From Azadirachta indica (taxonomy: Eukaryota; Streptophyta; Magnoliopsida; Sapindales; Meliaceae), in the NCBI GenBank assembly GCA_022749755.1, contig CM040453.1:8330102-8394101 (forward strand): a stretch of DNA of 64,000 nucleotides, given 5' to 3'. Below, piece after piece: positions 38,501 to 64,000 of the stretch. How positions within the stretch are numbered: the first letter of the stretch is position 1; every line of letters begins with the position of its first letter. A program made the position numbers and the translations under genes. The notes beneath the pieces are model-generated. The model saw only the letters and a program-made list of their open reading frames with translations. It was not told the DNA's origin and searched no databases.

Positions 38501-39974
38501 CTCCTCCCAACTACAAAACCTTTTCAAGTATCAAATTCAGAAGTACTCGTATATTTTCTTAATTTCCGAATTTATACTTTCATTAAGATAAATTTTAAAT
38601 GTATATATAATCACTTATAATTCATGCACTAAATCCATTTCATCAAAATTAAAAATATTTAGACTTATTTTCGATGAACTCAAATAAAGTTTAAACATTT
38701 AATATTTCCCTGAAGATCACAGTCGATCCAATTTTCATATGTTATATCACAAGGCAAGCAGACAACTTGTTAAAATGGGTAGGGTTTTATTTGACAGCTC
38801 AATTTTGGAATGTGCCTTGAAGTGGAATTATTAATTATTTATTACCATTGTAGTACTGGTATTCAATTGTCTTCGTCTCCTTCTCCCATGCCGCCCATTT
38901 CTTCATCTGCAACATGGACAAGCATTAAGTTATACAGATCGGAGAGAAACAAAAAGAGTAAAAATAAAATGAACTGCGAAAATTTTTTCACCTTAGTTCT
39001 TCCCAGAGCCAGCGTGACGATGCAGTAAAGCACATGAAAAAGAGCTAATACAAAGATGAATATATGGAGCTGGTGAATAGCGTATGCAGACATGAGAGCA
39101 ATTTTACCCTGAAAACGTATTTGATTAACCAGTCAATTATTACTGTAAGCAAAAAAAAATTAATTGTGTTAAACACTTGCAGTAATTAATTCATAATGGA
39201 TCGTAATAAATCCAAATGTATAAAACAAGAAGACAAAAAGCACAGATATAGCAGCATGCAACTACAAATTGAGTCATTGTGTCTTCCTAACGTTTTGGAT
39301 TATTACTATGTATGTAAATTAGTTAACAAGTTATAAATATAGTCTTGCCTTCTCCGCGCATTTGTCATATTTGGCTCCTGCTAAACTCCGGCGAGTACTG
39401 GGTTCGCCGGAATCCAGGAAGGAAAGAAGTCTCCGACGACTGTCTTTATCCGAATATTTCTTAGCCTCTTCTTCTTTAGTGCAAGGATGCCACGTGTTTC
39501 CGATACTCCTTGGAATGCAAATATCAGAAATAGATGATTGAAACACTGTTAGCAGCAACGATATGAATCCCAATAGCATAAGCTCTGCACAAACAAATTA
39601 AACACAAAAACTAAATTTATTCAACTTCATCAATCAAAATAAAGATGGTTATATTATAATATATTTATGTTAATTACCTGCTTTAACTTTTTCAAGTGCT
39701 TCATAAAGTGCCTTTTTGTGCCTGTTATTTAACCACTGCAAAGAAAGTGCAAGAATCTCAGTGATTGTAATCAGCATGTACTACATATATTGATTCATGC
39801 TGGAGCAGTAATCAAGTAAGTAGGAGAAGGTAATTAATTTCTCACCTTTCCTACAATGTGAATGAGATGTTCTATGCAGATTGATATCGCAATCAACACA
39901 AAGCACACAACGGCAACAGCCCATGTTGGAGTTTCTTCCATTGTACGCTCTTTAACAGCTGCTTTTTCCGCCAT
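35552..39974 (-). CDS. MLO-family seven-transmembrane protein
   Basis: Fifteen exons give 570 aa: 39974-39846, 39735-39678, 39584-39349, 39108-38992, 38906-38846, 38255-38167, 37425-37351, 37232-37138, 37043-36994, 36824-36784, 36692-36519, 36423-36388, 36273-36206, 36125-36065, 35974-35552. Signatures include [12 protein letters not shown] (first helix), the Cys-bearing extracellular loop [68 protein letters not shown] and [10 protein letters not shown]. The cytosolic tail starts with a calmodulin-binding helix (about 443-462, [15 protein letters not shown]) and ends in the conserved EFSF motif (565-568). MLO proteins are plasma-membrane calcium-linked proteins; some are powdery-mildew susceptibility factors. 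The tail suggests the dicot susceptibility clade, but this is not certain. Intron 3 is a GC-AG intron. Confidence 0.95.
37555..37990. repeat. AT-rich insertion in MLO intron 6, possible MITE
   Basis: Intron 6 is swollen by about 430 bp of AT-rich DNA. Its left edge (ACGTTTGGCAGAAC) and the reverse complement of its right edge (ATGTTTAACAGGCG) are loosely similar, as in degraded hAT-type miniature elements. The match is weak. Confidence 0.3.
39347..39348 (-). other. GC splice donor, MLO intron 3
   Basis: GAGAAG|GCAAGA. Joining to the acceptor at 39108 gives the family-typical [19 protein letters not shown]; no nearby GT donor preserves it. Confidence 0.85.
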
Positions 39975-42900
39975 AGCTTCTCTTCTCTTCTGTTAGTCTC
40001 GGAAAAGATAACAACCCAATATATGTAACTGTCAACAACCCAAGCAAAAGATTTTTCAAAAATGCTGCCGAAAAATGTCTCAGAAAAACAAAGACAAGAG
40101 AGACGATGATATTCGCAACTTATTGCAGAGAACAATTGCAGACTTATGTAAATCCCCCAGTCTGCATTTTATAGAAGGGCTCTAGGAAAGAGAGTTTGAG
40201 TTTCTTGCATTATTGAGAGGTGGGACTGGGAGCTTATAGCGAGGACTTTGACCAAGTCAGAGGAAGGAAGAGGATTGATTAACTCATTCTCGTAGACGAG
40301 TTTTCTATGGAATTTACCTGGATAATTAAATTAAGTTAAATTAAACAAGAAAATACAAAAACAAAGAATTGAAATAGGTTCATTAGCATGTGAACAGGTC
40401 CATCAAGAAATCCGTAGAATTAGAATTAAAAACGACACGGCGGTTTTAAATTTTTGTTCTTGTTCGTTTCTTTTTGTAACAGATATGCATTCTTTGCTAC
40501 GTCGTTTTCTTGCTTGACCCGCACTCCGTCTATCTTAATGTAGGTGTTTATAATGGATTAAACTATTAATGCTGGATTGATAATGCTTGAATTTGTGAGT
40601 TTTCATGAATTTTTATGTAAGAAAATAATTTGTCCGTTTGCATTAAATTAGTTGTTAATTTTTATTAAAATCATTAATTGAAATGTCTATAAGTGCAAGA
40701 AAATTCGACATTATAAAAATGATTTAATTAACTTTATCAGAGATTATAGACCCAGTGATAACTATATTTTTATGTTAAAAAATATAAATTTTATGAATAT
40801 CCTTACATAATACATGAAGACATGCTGAGAAAGTGAAAAGCTAAAAATATTTTCTAACGGAAATATTTGGATGCAATTTTATTATTTTTTAATCAAATGG
40901 GGAATTCGCATCTATTTAAACAATTCTGCCCCTCCATAATTAACGGTTTCTGATATTAAAAAAATAAAAATAGATATCAAAGTCAACGATCAAAAATGCA
41001 GAAACTAAAAAGATAATAGACAGTTAATAACATATTTAGCCGGTCTAACTTTTATATATTTTTGACACATACAAAATAATTATATCTCAATTAGTTAATT
41101 AATCCTCTCATAAATAATAATTGCAATAATCTTTTTTATAACCCACACATTTCAAAAATATATGTATTATTATATATCAATTTAATTTCAATTTTTCCTT
41201 AATTTTAATCAATATTTCTCATGTGGATTTTATGTAGTGCTAAGAGCAGCTGTTAAAAAATTACTTACAATACCGGAGGTCAATCTTTTCGCAGCAATTT
41301 TTGATAGCTATTGGCTTAGAATGTATTGCGTATTTTTTAGATTTAACATTAATTAATTAAATATTTCAATTAGTTAATTAACTATATCAAGTCTGGATTA
41401 GTAACACTCGTTGTGAAGTCCAAATTCCTTTTTACCCAAAACAGGTGCATGAAAATATTACTTAATCATTTAAAGTATTATAATTACAAATCTAGAAAAT
41501 GCTTGATTTCTTCCCTATTTGAATGCTGATGTGATTATTAATTAATTACTTCTTGACTTGGATAATTTCTAGTCAACACAAACATTGAATTCAAACTCAC
41601 TCAGCAAAAGAATCCAGCCTTGGGCTGGGCGGTAAAGACACGTTTATTGTCTGAGTCTTGTCATAAGGCAAGACAGCAGTACAAGACGCTCTAGATCTGT
41701 TTTGTGAGAATTTCTGTTAATTATAATCGGTATATTCTAACATTCACTCAAACATTTAATAAATTGTAATGTTATAATATTAAAAAAATTAATAAATTTT
41801 AATATAAACCAAATATTAAGTATCATAAATATTTATTTTATAAAAAATTTTGAAGGGAATAGTAGCAAAGACGATTTAAAATTAAAAGAATACCGTGTTG
41901 TAACAAAGATCAATAAGTACAAATTTTCACCTAAATCTATATTTACAGTGAATTATTTTATTTTAGATGAAAATTTATTTATTTAATATGAGTGAGTTTA
42001 TTTTCACCTAAATTTCAATATATAATAATTTTATTATTATTTGTTATTTAGTTTATTGTTATAGTAATGTTATCATGCAGATTTAAAAGATTAATGACTT
42101 ATTGACAAGATGTAAAAATACAAAACTTAAAATCTAAAAGAATTTATGTCATACAAGAGTTATTACAGAAGATGTGTTGCAACAAGGATGAGGTAAATTT
42201 ACAAAAATTGTGAAAAATAGAGGAAAAGAGCTGTTGAAGAAATTATCGTGAAATTCTTATTAGAAATCTTTTTTCTTCATTAATATTTTTTTTTTAACTA
42301 TAAACACTAAAGATGATGTTGTTAAAGTTAGCCTGTCCATGGTCTTTTATGAGTTGAATGATTTTTCTGATTTTTATGTTATAATAAATCTCTATAATTT
42401 ATTTAAAACATTGGATGTTAATTTGCATGAGTTTATAATTCTTCATATAATATGTGTTCCCTGAACGAAAAGCTTTCGTGGTTCTTTGGAAAAAAATAAC
42501 GTGTAGATTGAAAGGGTCAATAGGAAGTAATGAATCAATAAGTTAATTAGAGAAAGTCCAAAACTATTGGGTAATTATAGATAGAGAAGGGCAAAGAATG
42601 AATGAAGTAATGGTCGTGTCTAATAAATTAATTTAATTAAGGGATTTAAATTAAGCAGGTAGCAGACTTTAAAGAAATGTTTAATGACAAATAGAAAACG
42701 ACATCTCACTTGTGGCTTAATTAATATATGATGATCAACACGCTAGCTGCATGGACTTGTTCCCATGATCATGTCATGTATTTCAACCGTTAACGGTCCT
42801 TTTGAGAATTATTTTCACCAAGTTATAATTGTCAAAAATTGAAAAAAAAAAAAAAAAAAGGTTTTGTTGAAATATGACAAACATTTTTATGATGTAATTA

Positions 42901-45900
42901 AAAATGATAAAAAGATTTAGAAATATTCTTCGTATATCATGATTATGAAATAATAGAAAAATAATACAATTTATGTTTGTTAATGCCAAAATTTCAATTA
43001 AAAACCAACACTCAAAAATTTTATATTGAGGTGGGATCAATTCTCAAACTCAACGAGTTAGCGTCACAAACTTTTATTTTGATATTTAGAAGGATGTTGC
43101 AATCAAGTTCAATGTATTTTTATTAACCTTTATTTACTTACATCCGAAAGAATGACACAATTAAACTACATCAATGTGTTCTCCTCGACTTTTATCTACC
43201 TACACACCAAAGAATAGTCAATGGGTATTGAAGCAATGGTCGATGATAACTCTTCTGCGTAAGAACAATTAGAAAAATATAAGAAAGTTTTTTATTTATG
43301 TTAAGGAAAAGTAATACTAGAAATAGATAGTTTATTGATTCCAAGAGTGCATTTTTTGCTCATTACTTTTCTTCCATTAGGAATTGAGGATTTTTTTGTA
43401 CTCATATTACAATCTTATTATTTCGCTTAGAATTCTTTGACGGTCACTTCACTATAGTATGTCCAACTTTCCTAACATATGAGATTTTATTTAATATAAA
43501 AGTAACTATTTAGTGAATAATTATTAAGTTTACTTCTTTAAATTAGAAACTATCGATAATTACTTTTTTTAACAAAATTTTTTGTCAAGAGAGTACATCA
43601 TGTTAGAATTAAAGCAGAGGAAACAAGATTATATACACGGCATTTGGCGAGTCTTAATGAATTAGATTTGTGACTAGTTCAAATTACAACATTTAATTTT
43701 TGAGGTTAAAATCAAATTTTGAAATAAAGGGTTTTCCCAAGCTTGAAGGGAGGGAGAAGTGTCAAATGGGATTTATGCGATTGTCTTTATGGCTTTGAAT
43801 TTAAGGACTTCAACTAATATATATAATGTAAAAAAGTCTCATTTACATCGTTTTCAATAGACTAATCACATATGTGCATGAGAAAATTATGTATGTTCAT
43901 GCACCGAAATAGAAATGATCGTTATAATTAATTATCTTGAATAATATATAATGGGAAGCTTCTTTAATTTGGAATGTCTCGTTTCTTATGTCTCTAAATG
44001 ACCAAAAAGAAATTGCATCTTGGTTGATGTTAACCAACGCCAACTTCAACTTAACTGCTGTTGATAAAGAAACATATACATCCATATATTATTAATATAT
44101 GCTTCAATTTTAGATTTATACATAGAGAGAGGTTGCTCGCAATTCAGTTGAAATCAATTCAATTCGAGCTACATGCATCGCCTTAATATTGGGCGGCTTT
44201 GATTTGTATATTTTTCAAATTTGCCTTTCCCTCTTCTCTTCATTTCAATATTGGATTAAAATTATGTATTAAATAAAATTTATTTTTCAATCTAATTCAA
44301 TTTTAGATTTATAAATATATTTATGTAGTATTCTTCGTGGATAATAAAGTTTGTTTCCAGAAAAACTAATTAATGACTCCAGTCGACATTTGAAGATAAG
44401 GCTGGATTTAATCACAAAGTTGATCAAGTGGGCATTAAAAATTCAGAACGTTTAATTAATTACAATTAACTCAACAAATGAAATTTTTGGTTCTTTATAC
44501 TTATTTATCAACCTAATTTGACATATTGTGTCACGTGTTGGTCAAGTTGGGGGATGAGCTGACGATGAAAAAGCTATAGTGGTGTGGTCCACGTAATAAT
44601 GAATGGGAAGTAGGCATTTTAAGGAGGGCACTGCGAAGTCACTGTTGCAATCAACTCCCTCGGGCAAATGCCATTCAGGTTCCTTGTATCCTTCAACTTG
44701 TTTGTCCTCTAAGTCAATTTATGCAACCACCAGAGCACCTTCTTCAGTCATCTCTGGGGGCTGACCTGGCCTGCCCTGCCCTAAACAAAAAAAATAAAAT
44801 AAAATAAATTATATATAAATTAGTATTTTATTGCGGAGTAACTCAAATTAGAATAAAAGTGCTGTTAATTATAAATAACAAATTAGGAATATGGCAAGCA
44901 CAACTAATTAAAATGATCACAGTGGACTTGATAATTATAGTTTTCAGTCACAAAATCACTGACTTTTTGCTTATTTAAATTACAATTTTACTATTAGTAT
45001 AATATAAAGAGTTAGTCAACAAGATTGAAACTTATTTTTTGAAAAAATGAAATGGTTAGAATCAAAATTGAAGACGAAAGAACCACGAAGCACAAGTATG
45101 GTGAGTTTGGTGAGGTAGGACTTTTGAGTTTTTTATCCAGTGGATTCTTTTCACAGTTTCCATTATCAGCCTATAGAAAATGATTGTTTCAGAAATTAAT
45201 AATCCTGATGTGTCAACATGATCACATGTGCACGTCAGCAGAGAGACAGAGAGAGTGAATAATATTTATGTTTACTGTAACTCCGAATAATTATTCTCAA
45301 GTCAACAAATTAAATGTGTAATTAAGGAAAGTAATCAGTAGTTGAATATTACCAAATACGATTAGTTTTTAATTAATCAAGGAACAATGATCTACTAAAC
45401 ATATTAATGATTAATCTGGTCTTGAAATGCTCAGTGATTCAATAATCAAGCCAATTATTTTTTAAGAAATAATTTCCCCATTAATTTGGAATATTGTAAC
45501 TGCTGCATATATGCTTTATAACAGAAGACTTGGTGCTTACCATGTTTTATTTTCATTTTTGTTGGGGGCTGGGGCCTCACCACGTCCAAGTGTTTTAGTT
45601 CAATAAAGGCCACTTGTTCCTTTGGTCCCAAATCTAGTTTAAGGTACACCATAAAACTTGTCGCTTCTTTATTTGACCTGACCCAATTCTGACTCCTGAC
45701 CTCATATTTTTTAATTTAATTTTCTTTTTTTTTCCCATTAAAATTATTCAACAAATAATATAGTATAATAAATATTTATTTCTTATTTCTTTTTACATCC
45801 TTATTAGTTATTTAATAATAATCACATGACATGAAGTACATGTGGTGATAAACATTTACCAACTTTTGTGATCCAAAAATCTACATTAATATGAAAAGCA

Positions 45901-46196
45901 AGTATAGAAAAAGTAGAAGATTATAAAGATACTGGTATGATCTTTGGAAATAAAGCTAAATCTCCATATATCTTTACTTAATTAATTTGTACAGTGAAAA
46001 GCAAATCAAGAAGAACGACTGTTAAAAAAAAAAAAAAAAAAAAAAAAAGAAAGAAGCATTGAAACTTGCAATGCCTTCTCTACCCACAACTCAGAAACAA
46101 CTGATTGTCCCATCTTTAGAGCACCAAGAAACATTGACTGAGAAAAATTAATTTTCTCACAGACAATATTGAGAATTGCTTCAGGGTTTCTGCTAA
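39975..46196. other. Gene-poor AT-rich region upstream of MLO and downstream of the tetraspanin
   Basis: The first few hundred bases are the probable MLO promoter and leader. I found no exon chain beyond that. Notable parts are a SINE-like head near 41615-41640 (CCTTGGGCTGGGCGGTAAAG), a less AT-rich patch at about 44570-44785 with no open frame of note, and an A-run at 46024-46048. Confidence 0.6.
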
Positions 46197-46327
46197 TTAG
46201 TAAAGCTGTTCTCTTCTGTCTCTCCACCACCTCCACCTGTAATAAAGTAAAATTCAGAAGCATGCGTTGGCAGCAAGAGAGAATATTATTTTACCTCAAC
46301 CAAAACAAAACAGTGAGAGGGTAAATT

Positions 46328-46360
<33 letters not shown>

Positions 46361-47662
46361 AGAAAGCACTTTCAATCAAAAGAGTATTCTCAAAAAAAGA
46401 AGACATTGCAATGTTTTTCAACAATAGGCAACCCTTTTCTTGTATTTTAGTTAAATATTGTAAAAGAAGTAAAAGAGTATTCTTTTATATTTTAACTATT
46501 TGAAAGCGTTTTTTACTGTAAAAGTTTTCTCAAATACATACTTTAGTTTCTTTTAAGATTAATTTATCTATTAATTTGAGATTAAATCCCTGTATTAGTT
46601 AACTTAATCAAGCAACTTGATATTTCTCTATTGCTATGTTAGTATAATATTCACAGATCACTTTCCAAGTAAACAAGTTCCAGAGAGGACTCATTTATAA
46701 ATTAACAAGCAAATTAGCAAAAAGTGAAGGCTAATTGAATCTGAACTCACCAATAGTAATCCCATCTGGGTCGGATTTTGGACATCCGGTTTTCGCCATA
46801 CGGGTAATCCGTTTGTGCTCTTCTTGTATTTTGGAAAGCACAACATCCAATTGAATAAATCCCAATCAAAAACACAAGCATCACAATGTTGAGAACTGAA
46901 AGCTTACGCCAATCCCTTCTTACATCTTCAAGAACTCCAGCTTTACACGAATCACACTCATAGCAGAGCAAAGTTGGAGCATTATTCCACCTGTAGCAAT
47001 CCGGATCCTGAGCCACCACTGCCATGTTGTAATTGCATGAAGTTGGTGGCTTACAACAACCAGACTGCAAAAATTTCCCCAAAAAAAATAGAAATTAAAA
47101 ATTATAGTTATGAAACGATACCGTTCTATAATTTAAAAGATGCCAGCGTCTGCAGGAAGGAAACAATTACCTGAATAGGAGACATGTCTTTTTCAAGGTA
47201 ATCAAGAGGAGTCCAAAGGGCAAGTTTAGCACAAGATTTTGAACCCAATAAGCAGCTTCTAATTGTCCTCCAATAACTAGGATCCTTAATTCTATTTCTC
47301 AACCAAGGTGAATAATCTTCCAGGTGATATTCCTTGTACAGCCTCCCCGGAACTGGAACACCACCGCCTTGGCTTGTAACCACGAAGCCGAATATGGTTA
47401 ACCCCATCAAGGTAGCAATAAGAAACAGCATGACTACTAAGTACACCCACAGCGCCCATGCAACATGAAAACATGCACCAATGAACCCCAGCAGAGAAAT
47501 TATCAGAACTATGAAACCTATAACTAGAAGAGGAGTTTGAAGGAAGCTTTCGCAGGTTGTGCTGCTTCTTGCCATCCATAGGCCGCCGCCGATGATCGGA
47601 ATGGAAGCTAAGAGTGTGAAAAGGTTCAAGAATCCGATGACTGTGTTGCTAAATCGATACAT
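46197..47662 (-). CDS. Plant tetraspanin (TET5/TET6-like)
   Basis: Three exons (47662-47171, 47064-46751, 46236-46197) give 281 aa. Four hydrophobic helices are visible: about 7-29, 44-66, 73-98 and 230-250. The large extracellular loop holds the plant tetraspanin signature GCCKPP (166-171) plus further cysteines, including YECDSCKAG. The cytosolic tail reads RPRWDYYWWRWWRDRREQLY only if the last 40-bp exon is spliced on; without splicing, an in-frame TGA follows YYW. The tryptophan-rich tail matches what I remember of the TET5/TET6 group, so the three-exon model is preferred. Tetraspanins organise membrane microdomains; the specific partner is unknown. Confidence 0.92.
46329..46360. repeat. 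Poly-T tract
   Basis: Uninterrupted run of about 30 T inside tetraspanin intron 2. Confidence 0.9.
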
Positions 47663-48473
47663 GATGATGATAATGGATTATAATTTTCTTCTTAAGTATG
47701 TTGGTATAGTCTGATCTTATATTTGCTTCCTGAGGGTTGTACTCATTGTGTAGCTAGCTATTTAATTGTCTGTCTCTCTTTCTCTTTCTTTTTGGTAGCT
47801 AAGCTTCTTTTCTTGTTATGGTGTGTCTTCTTCAGCTTTTCTGCTTTAATGGGTGACATTGCTTTTCTTTATTTTAGTTCCTGAAAGCTTCAGAAAATTA
47901 AAAATGTTTATCCCCTTTTGCCCTATTTGCTTTCTCTGTATAATAGTATTTTAAAAACACTTTAGTTGATATTGATGCATGCATAATGACTAAACTACAC
48001 TTAGTCGTTAAGGAAACTTAGTGTAGAGAATTACATTGTATCCTTTGTGATCAATGAATATTATCTCATAATTAGCACAAGTAATTAATGAAAAGTTTAG
48101 CATATCTCATAATAGCACAATTATTCGGTAATAAGATGCCAAATATTAATTAATTACTAATCAAGTTGTAAAAAATATCTTTACCAAAAAATTCGGAAAA
48201 AGAAGTTTTGAAAGATGTTAATTTTTGTTTAAGCATTTGTCATTTTTAAAAATTCGAAGGTTTAGGCAATTCACTAACAATTAAGGCTTTATATAAAGCA
48301 CTTTTAAACAAAATAATTTCGTAAAAGCATTCTATCGATGATGCTTTTTATAAAAGTATTTGATAAGTATTTTTTTTAAAAAGAAATTCACACATATAAA
48401 GAATAATTCAGCATTGAATTGCATTAAATTTACATTTTGAAAATGGGAGAATTCACACTTGGAAAATTTTCAT

Positions 48474-48508
<35 letters not shown>
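48474..48508. repeat. (AC)n(AT)n microsatellite
   Basis: Compound dinucleotide run read directly: AC units followed by AT units. Confidence 0.9.
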
Positions 48509-48509
<1 letters not shown>

Positions 48510-48857
48510 AATGATTTGGGTCTAGAATTAAAAAGCCTTGCTTGATTCATTCATTCCCCAAACAATAGAAAACTTGGTGCCAAGAGTCAAGAATAGGGAA
48601 TTAGCATCAATACAGACTGCAATTTCCAAGGCAAGAAAAGAATATATTGATGCCCATTTTGGTACTTTCACAATGTGTTCTAGTAATTGCTTTACGTTAA
48701 ATATGTTATTAAATAGACCCAATAGTTCAGGTAAGTAGCTAGCTAGCTTACTTATAAAGCATACTTATGATTCATCGTGAAATTCAGAACCACAAAACAA
48801 TTTCAATTTGGATATCTTTTAATTTGGTGCTTAATTGGTGGCAATTTATAGAAATAG

Positions 48858-48912
48858 AAATAGAATATAGAATATAGAATATAGAATATAGAATATAGAA
48901 TATAGAATATAA
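48858..48912. repeat. Heptanucleotide (GAATATA)n minisatellite
   Basis: About seven perfect GAATATA units preceded by two GAAATA-like units. Confidence 0.9.
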
Positions 48913-49578
48913 TATATTATTGATCATGCTTTTTCTTCCTAGCTTATCTTCTCAAAATTCTTTGTTTAATTCATTGTTTGATTATCTTTACGGCTCCACT
49001 ATAAATACTATAATATACAAGAATTTTCTAAATTAATATAAAATGTTGTCACTAAGTTTCTATTACTTTATAATACATCCAAAATATAATATAATGTATT
49101 TAATATATTTCTATCCAATGATTTTAAAATGACTTAAATATTCAAAAAATTTATGTCAATTATATAATGAAGTGATTATATTTATCTTAATTGTGAATAG
49201 ATAAAATATTCACCTTCAATAAAATAAAGAATTGTACCAAAAAAAATTGTAATGAATTTCTTATTTGCAAGTGCGTCATTTTATTTATATATTCTCAATT
49301 AATAAATTTTTTAATAATTTTACATTTAAGTTCAATTAATAAAATTCATTTGCACATCAGCTCAGAACACATACTTCAAAGACTAACAACTTAATTAATT
49401 AGAATTTAAACACATGTATATACAATGAAGTTATTTATTATGTATAATAATATTACATCACAACAATTAATTAAGTGAATAATTATATTCATAACATTTA
49501 CACAAAACAAACAAACTAATTAATTAATTTTAAAATTAATGAACTAAAGTAACTAAAAATAAATAAAAGGAGAAAAAT

Positions 49579-63390
<13,812 letters not shown>

Positions 63391-63391
63391 A

Positions 63392-63657
63392 TATTTTCAA
63401 TTCTTTTTTATTTTCTTGATAACAATTTGATATTTAATTATAAAAAATTTCATTATAAAGTGTTAACATTTTATTTTTATAGTTAATATCTCTATTTTAA
63501 AAAATTATATTAAATTCATTATATTTTCTTAAGAAGATTATAAAAATATAAGAAAATACATACATGTTTTATATATATATATATATATATATTACAAAAA
63601 AAAAATCAAAATTTTCTTTTTTAGCATATTATTAACTAAAATTAAATTATGTTATTT
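63392..63657. repeat. Dispersed AT-rich repeat, right copy
   Basis: Same orientation and same order of blocks as 1221-1480. Contains an (AT)n run (63571-63592) absent from the left copy. It ends where the foldback element begins. Confidence 0.55.
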
Positions 63658-63669
63658 AATAAGTATATA

Positions 63670-63934
63670 AAAGGAAAAATGCTCATTATTTCTCTACTTT
63701 TTCAGTTAATATCTCATTACCCCTTATATTTTATCTAATATTCCATCACCTATTTGATTCTTTTTTTTTTCGATTTTACCCTTCAGTTCAATTGATTTAC
63801 AAATAATAAAATCGAAAATATTAGAAATATGAAAAGGTAAAATCAGAATTCAGGGGAGTAATAGGATATTATAAAAAATATAGGAGAGTAATGGAGTATT
63901 AGTTGAAAAAGCAGAGGGTAATAGACATTCTCCC
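63670..63934. mobile_element. MITE-like foldback element with TATATA flanks
   Basis: The left half, read 5'-3', matches the reverse complement of the right half over roughly 100 bp: GGAAAAATGCTCATTAT against GGGAGAATGTCTATTAC at the ends, then CTCTACTTTTTCAGTTAAT against CTCTGCTTTTTCAACTAAT. Matching CATTAC and CTATATTTT blocks follow. The element is directly flanked by TATATA on both sides (63664-63669 and 63935-63940), as expected for a target-site duplication, though in AT-rich DNA this may be chance. It has no coding capacity. Confidence 0.65.
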
Positions 63935-64000
63935 TATATAAATAGATCTAATTACTAATTTATTAACACACGACACTATATTTAATTCACATAGTCCTCT

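Larger units (their letters stand above)
47663..49578. other. Tetraspanin promoter region and AT-rich intergenic DNA
   Basis: No gene seen between the tetraspanin start and the first SCPL stop. Contains two simple repeats (48474-48508, 48858-48912) and a segment near 48230-48370 with AAAGCACTTTTA and a small foldback around ATCGATGATGC. Confidence 0.5.

Noticed and set aside
44570..44785. Less AT-rich patch upstream of the gene-poor region
   Set aside because: Considered as a remnant exon or small RNA precursor. No open frame with family motifs, no clear hairpin with a known mature microRNA sequence.
46267..46503. 78-codon plus-strand frame with poly-Phe
   Set aside because: Created by a poly-T tract inside tetraspanin intron 2.

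Overview
This is nuclear DNA from a flowering plant, almost certainly a eudicot. The genes are split into many short exons by AT-rich GT-AG introns, the intergenic DNA is very AT-rich, and the proteins include photosystem I antenna, MLO, plant tetraspanin and serine carboxypeptidase-like (SCPL) families. The protein sequences would fit a rosid such as Citrus, but the window alone cannot prove this. I rebuilt eleven protein-coding genes by joining exons at splice sites and checking that reading phase is kept from start to stop.

Layout. 1-9.2 kb is AT-rich repeat-bearing DNA with no convincing gene. 9.2-11.9 kb (+) encodes a secreted, proline/serine-rich protein with a single partial transferrin lobe. 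12.4-13.7 kb holds a head-to-head pair of small secreted six-cysteine (defensin-like) peptides. 14.0-15.5 kb (-) is LHCA1. 15.8-18.8 kb is AT-rich with degenerate repeats. 18.8-26.3 kb (+) is a 16-exon ABC1/UbiB-type atypical kinase. 27.8-30.6 kb (+) is a rhomboid-like TMEM115-family protein (RBL19 type). 31.9-34.2 kb (-) is an E2 ubiquitin-conjugating enzyme of the UBE2C type. 35.5-40.0 kb (-) is an MLO protein. 40-46.2 kb is gene-poor. 46.2-47.7 kb (-) is a tetraspanin. 49.6-61.9 kb (-) is a cluster of three SCPL genes. 62-64 kb is AT-rich, with a 265-bp foldback element.

The genes do not form one pathway. The clear local organisation is tandem or divergent duplication: the two cysteine-rich peptides, and the three SCPL genes, of which the second and third are recent sisters whose duplicated unit includes both flanks.

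The most unusual gene is the transferrin-like one. Land-plant transferrins are, as far as I know, little described. This one combines duplicated linker exons, arabinogalactan-protein-like glycomodules, a hydrophobic GPI-like tail, and an iron/carbonate site in which most expected ligands are replaced. Other points of interest are three GC-AG introns (one in MLO, one conserved at the same place in two SCPL genes), a tetraspanin whose true C-terminus lies behind an apparent in-frame stop, and several undescribed repeats.
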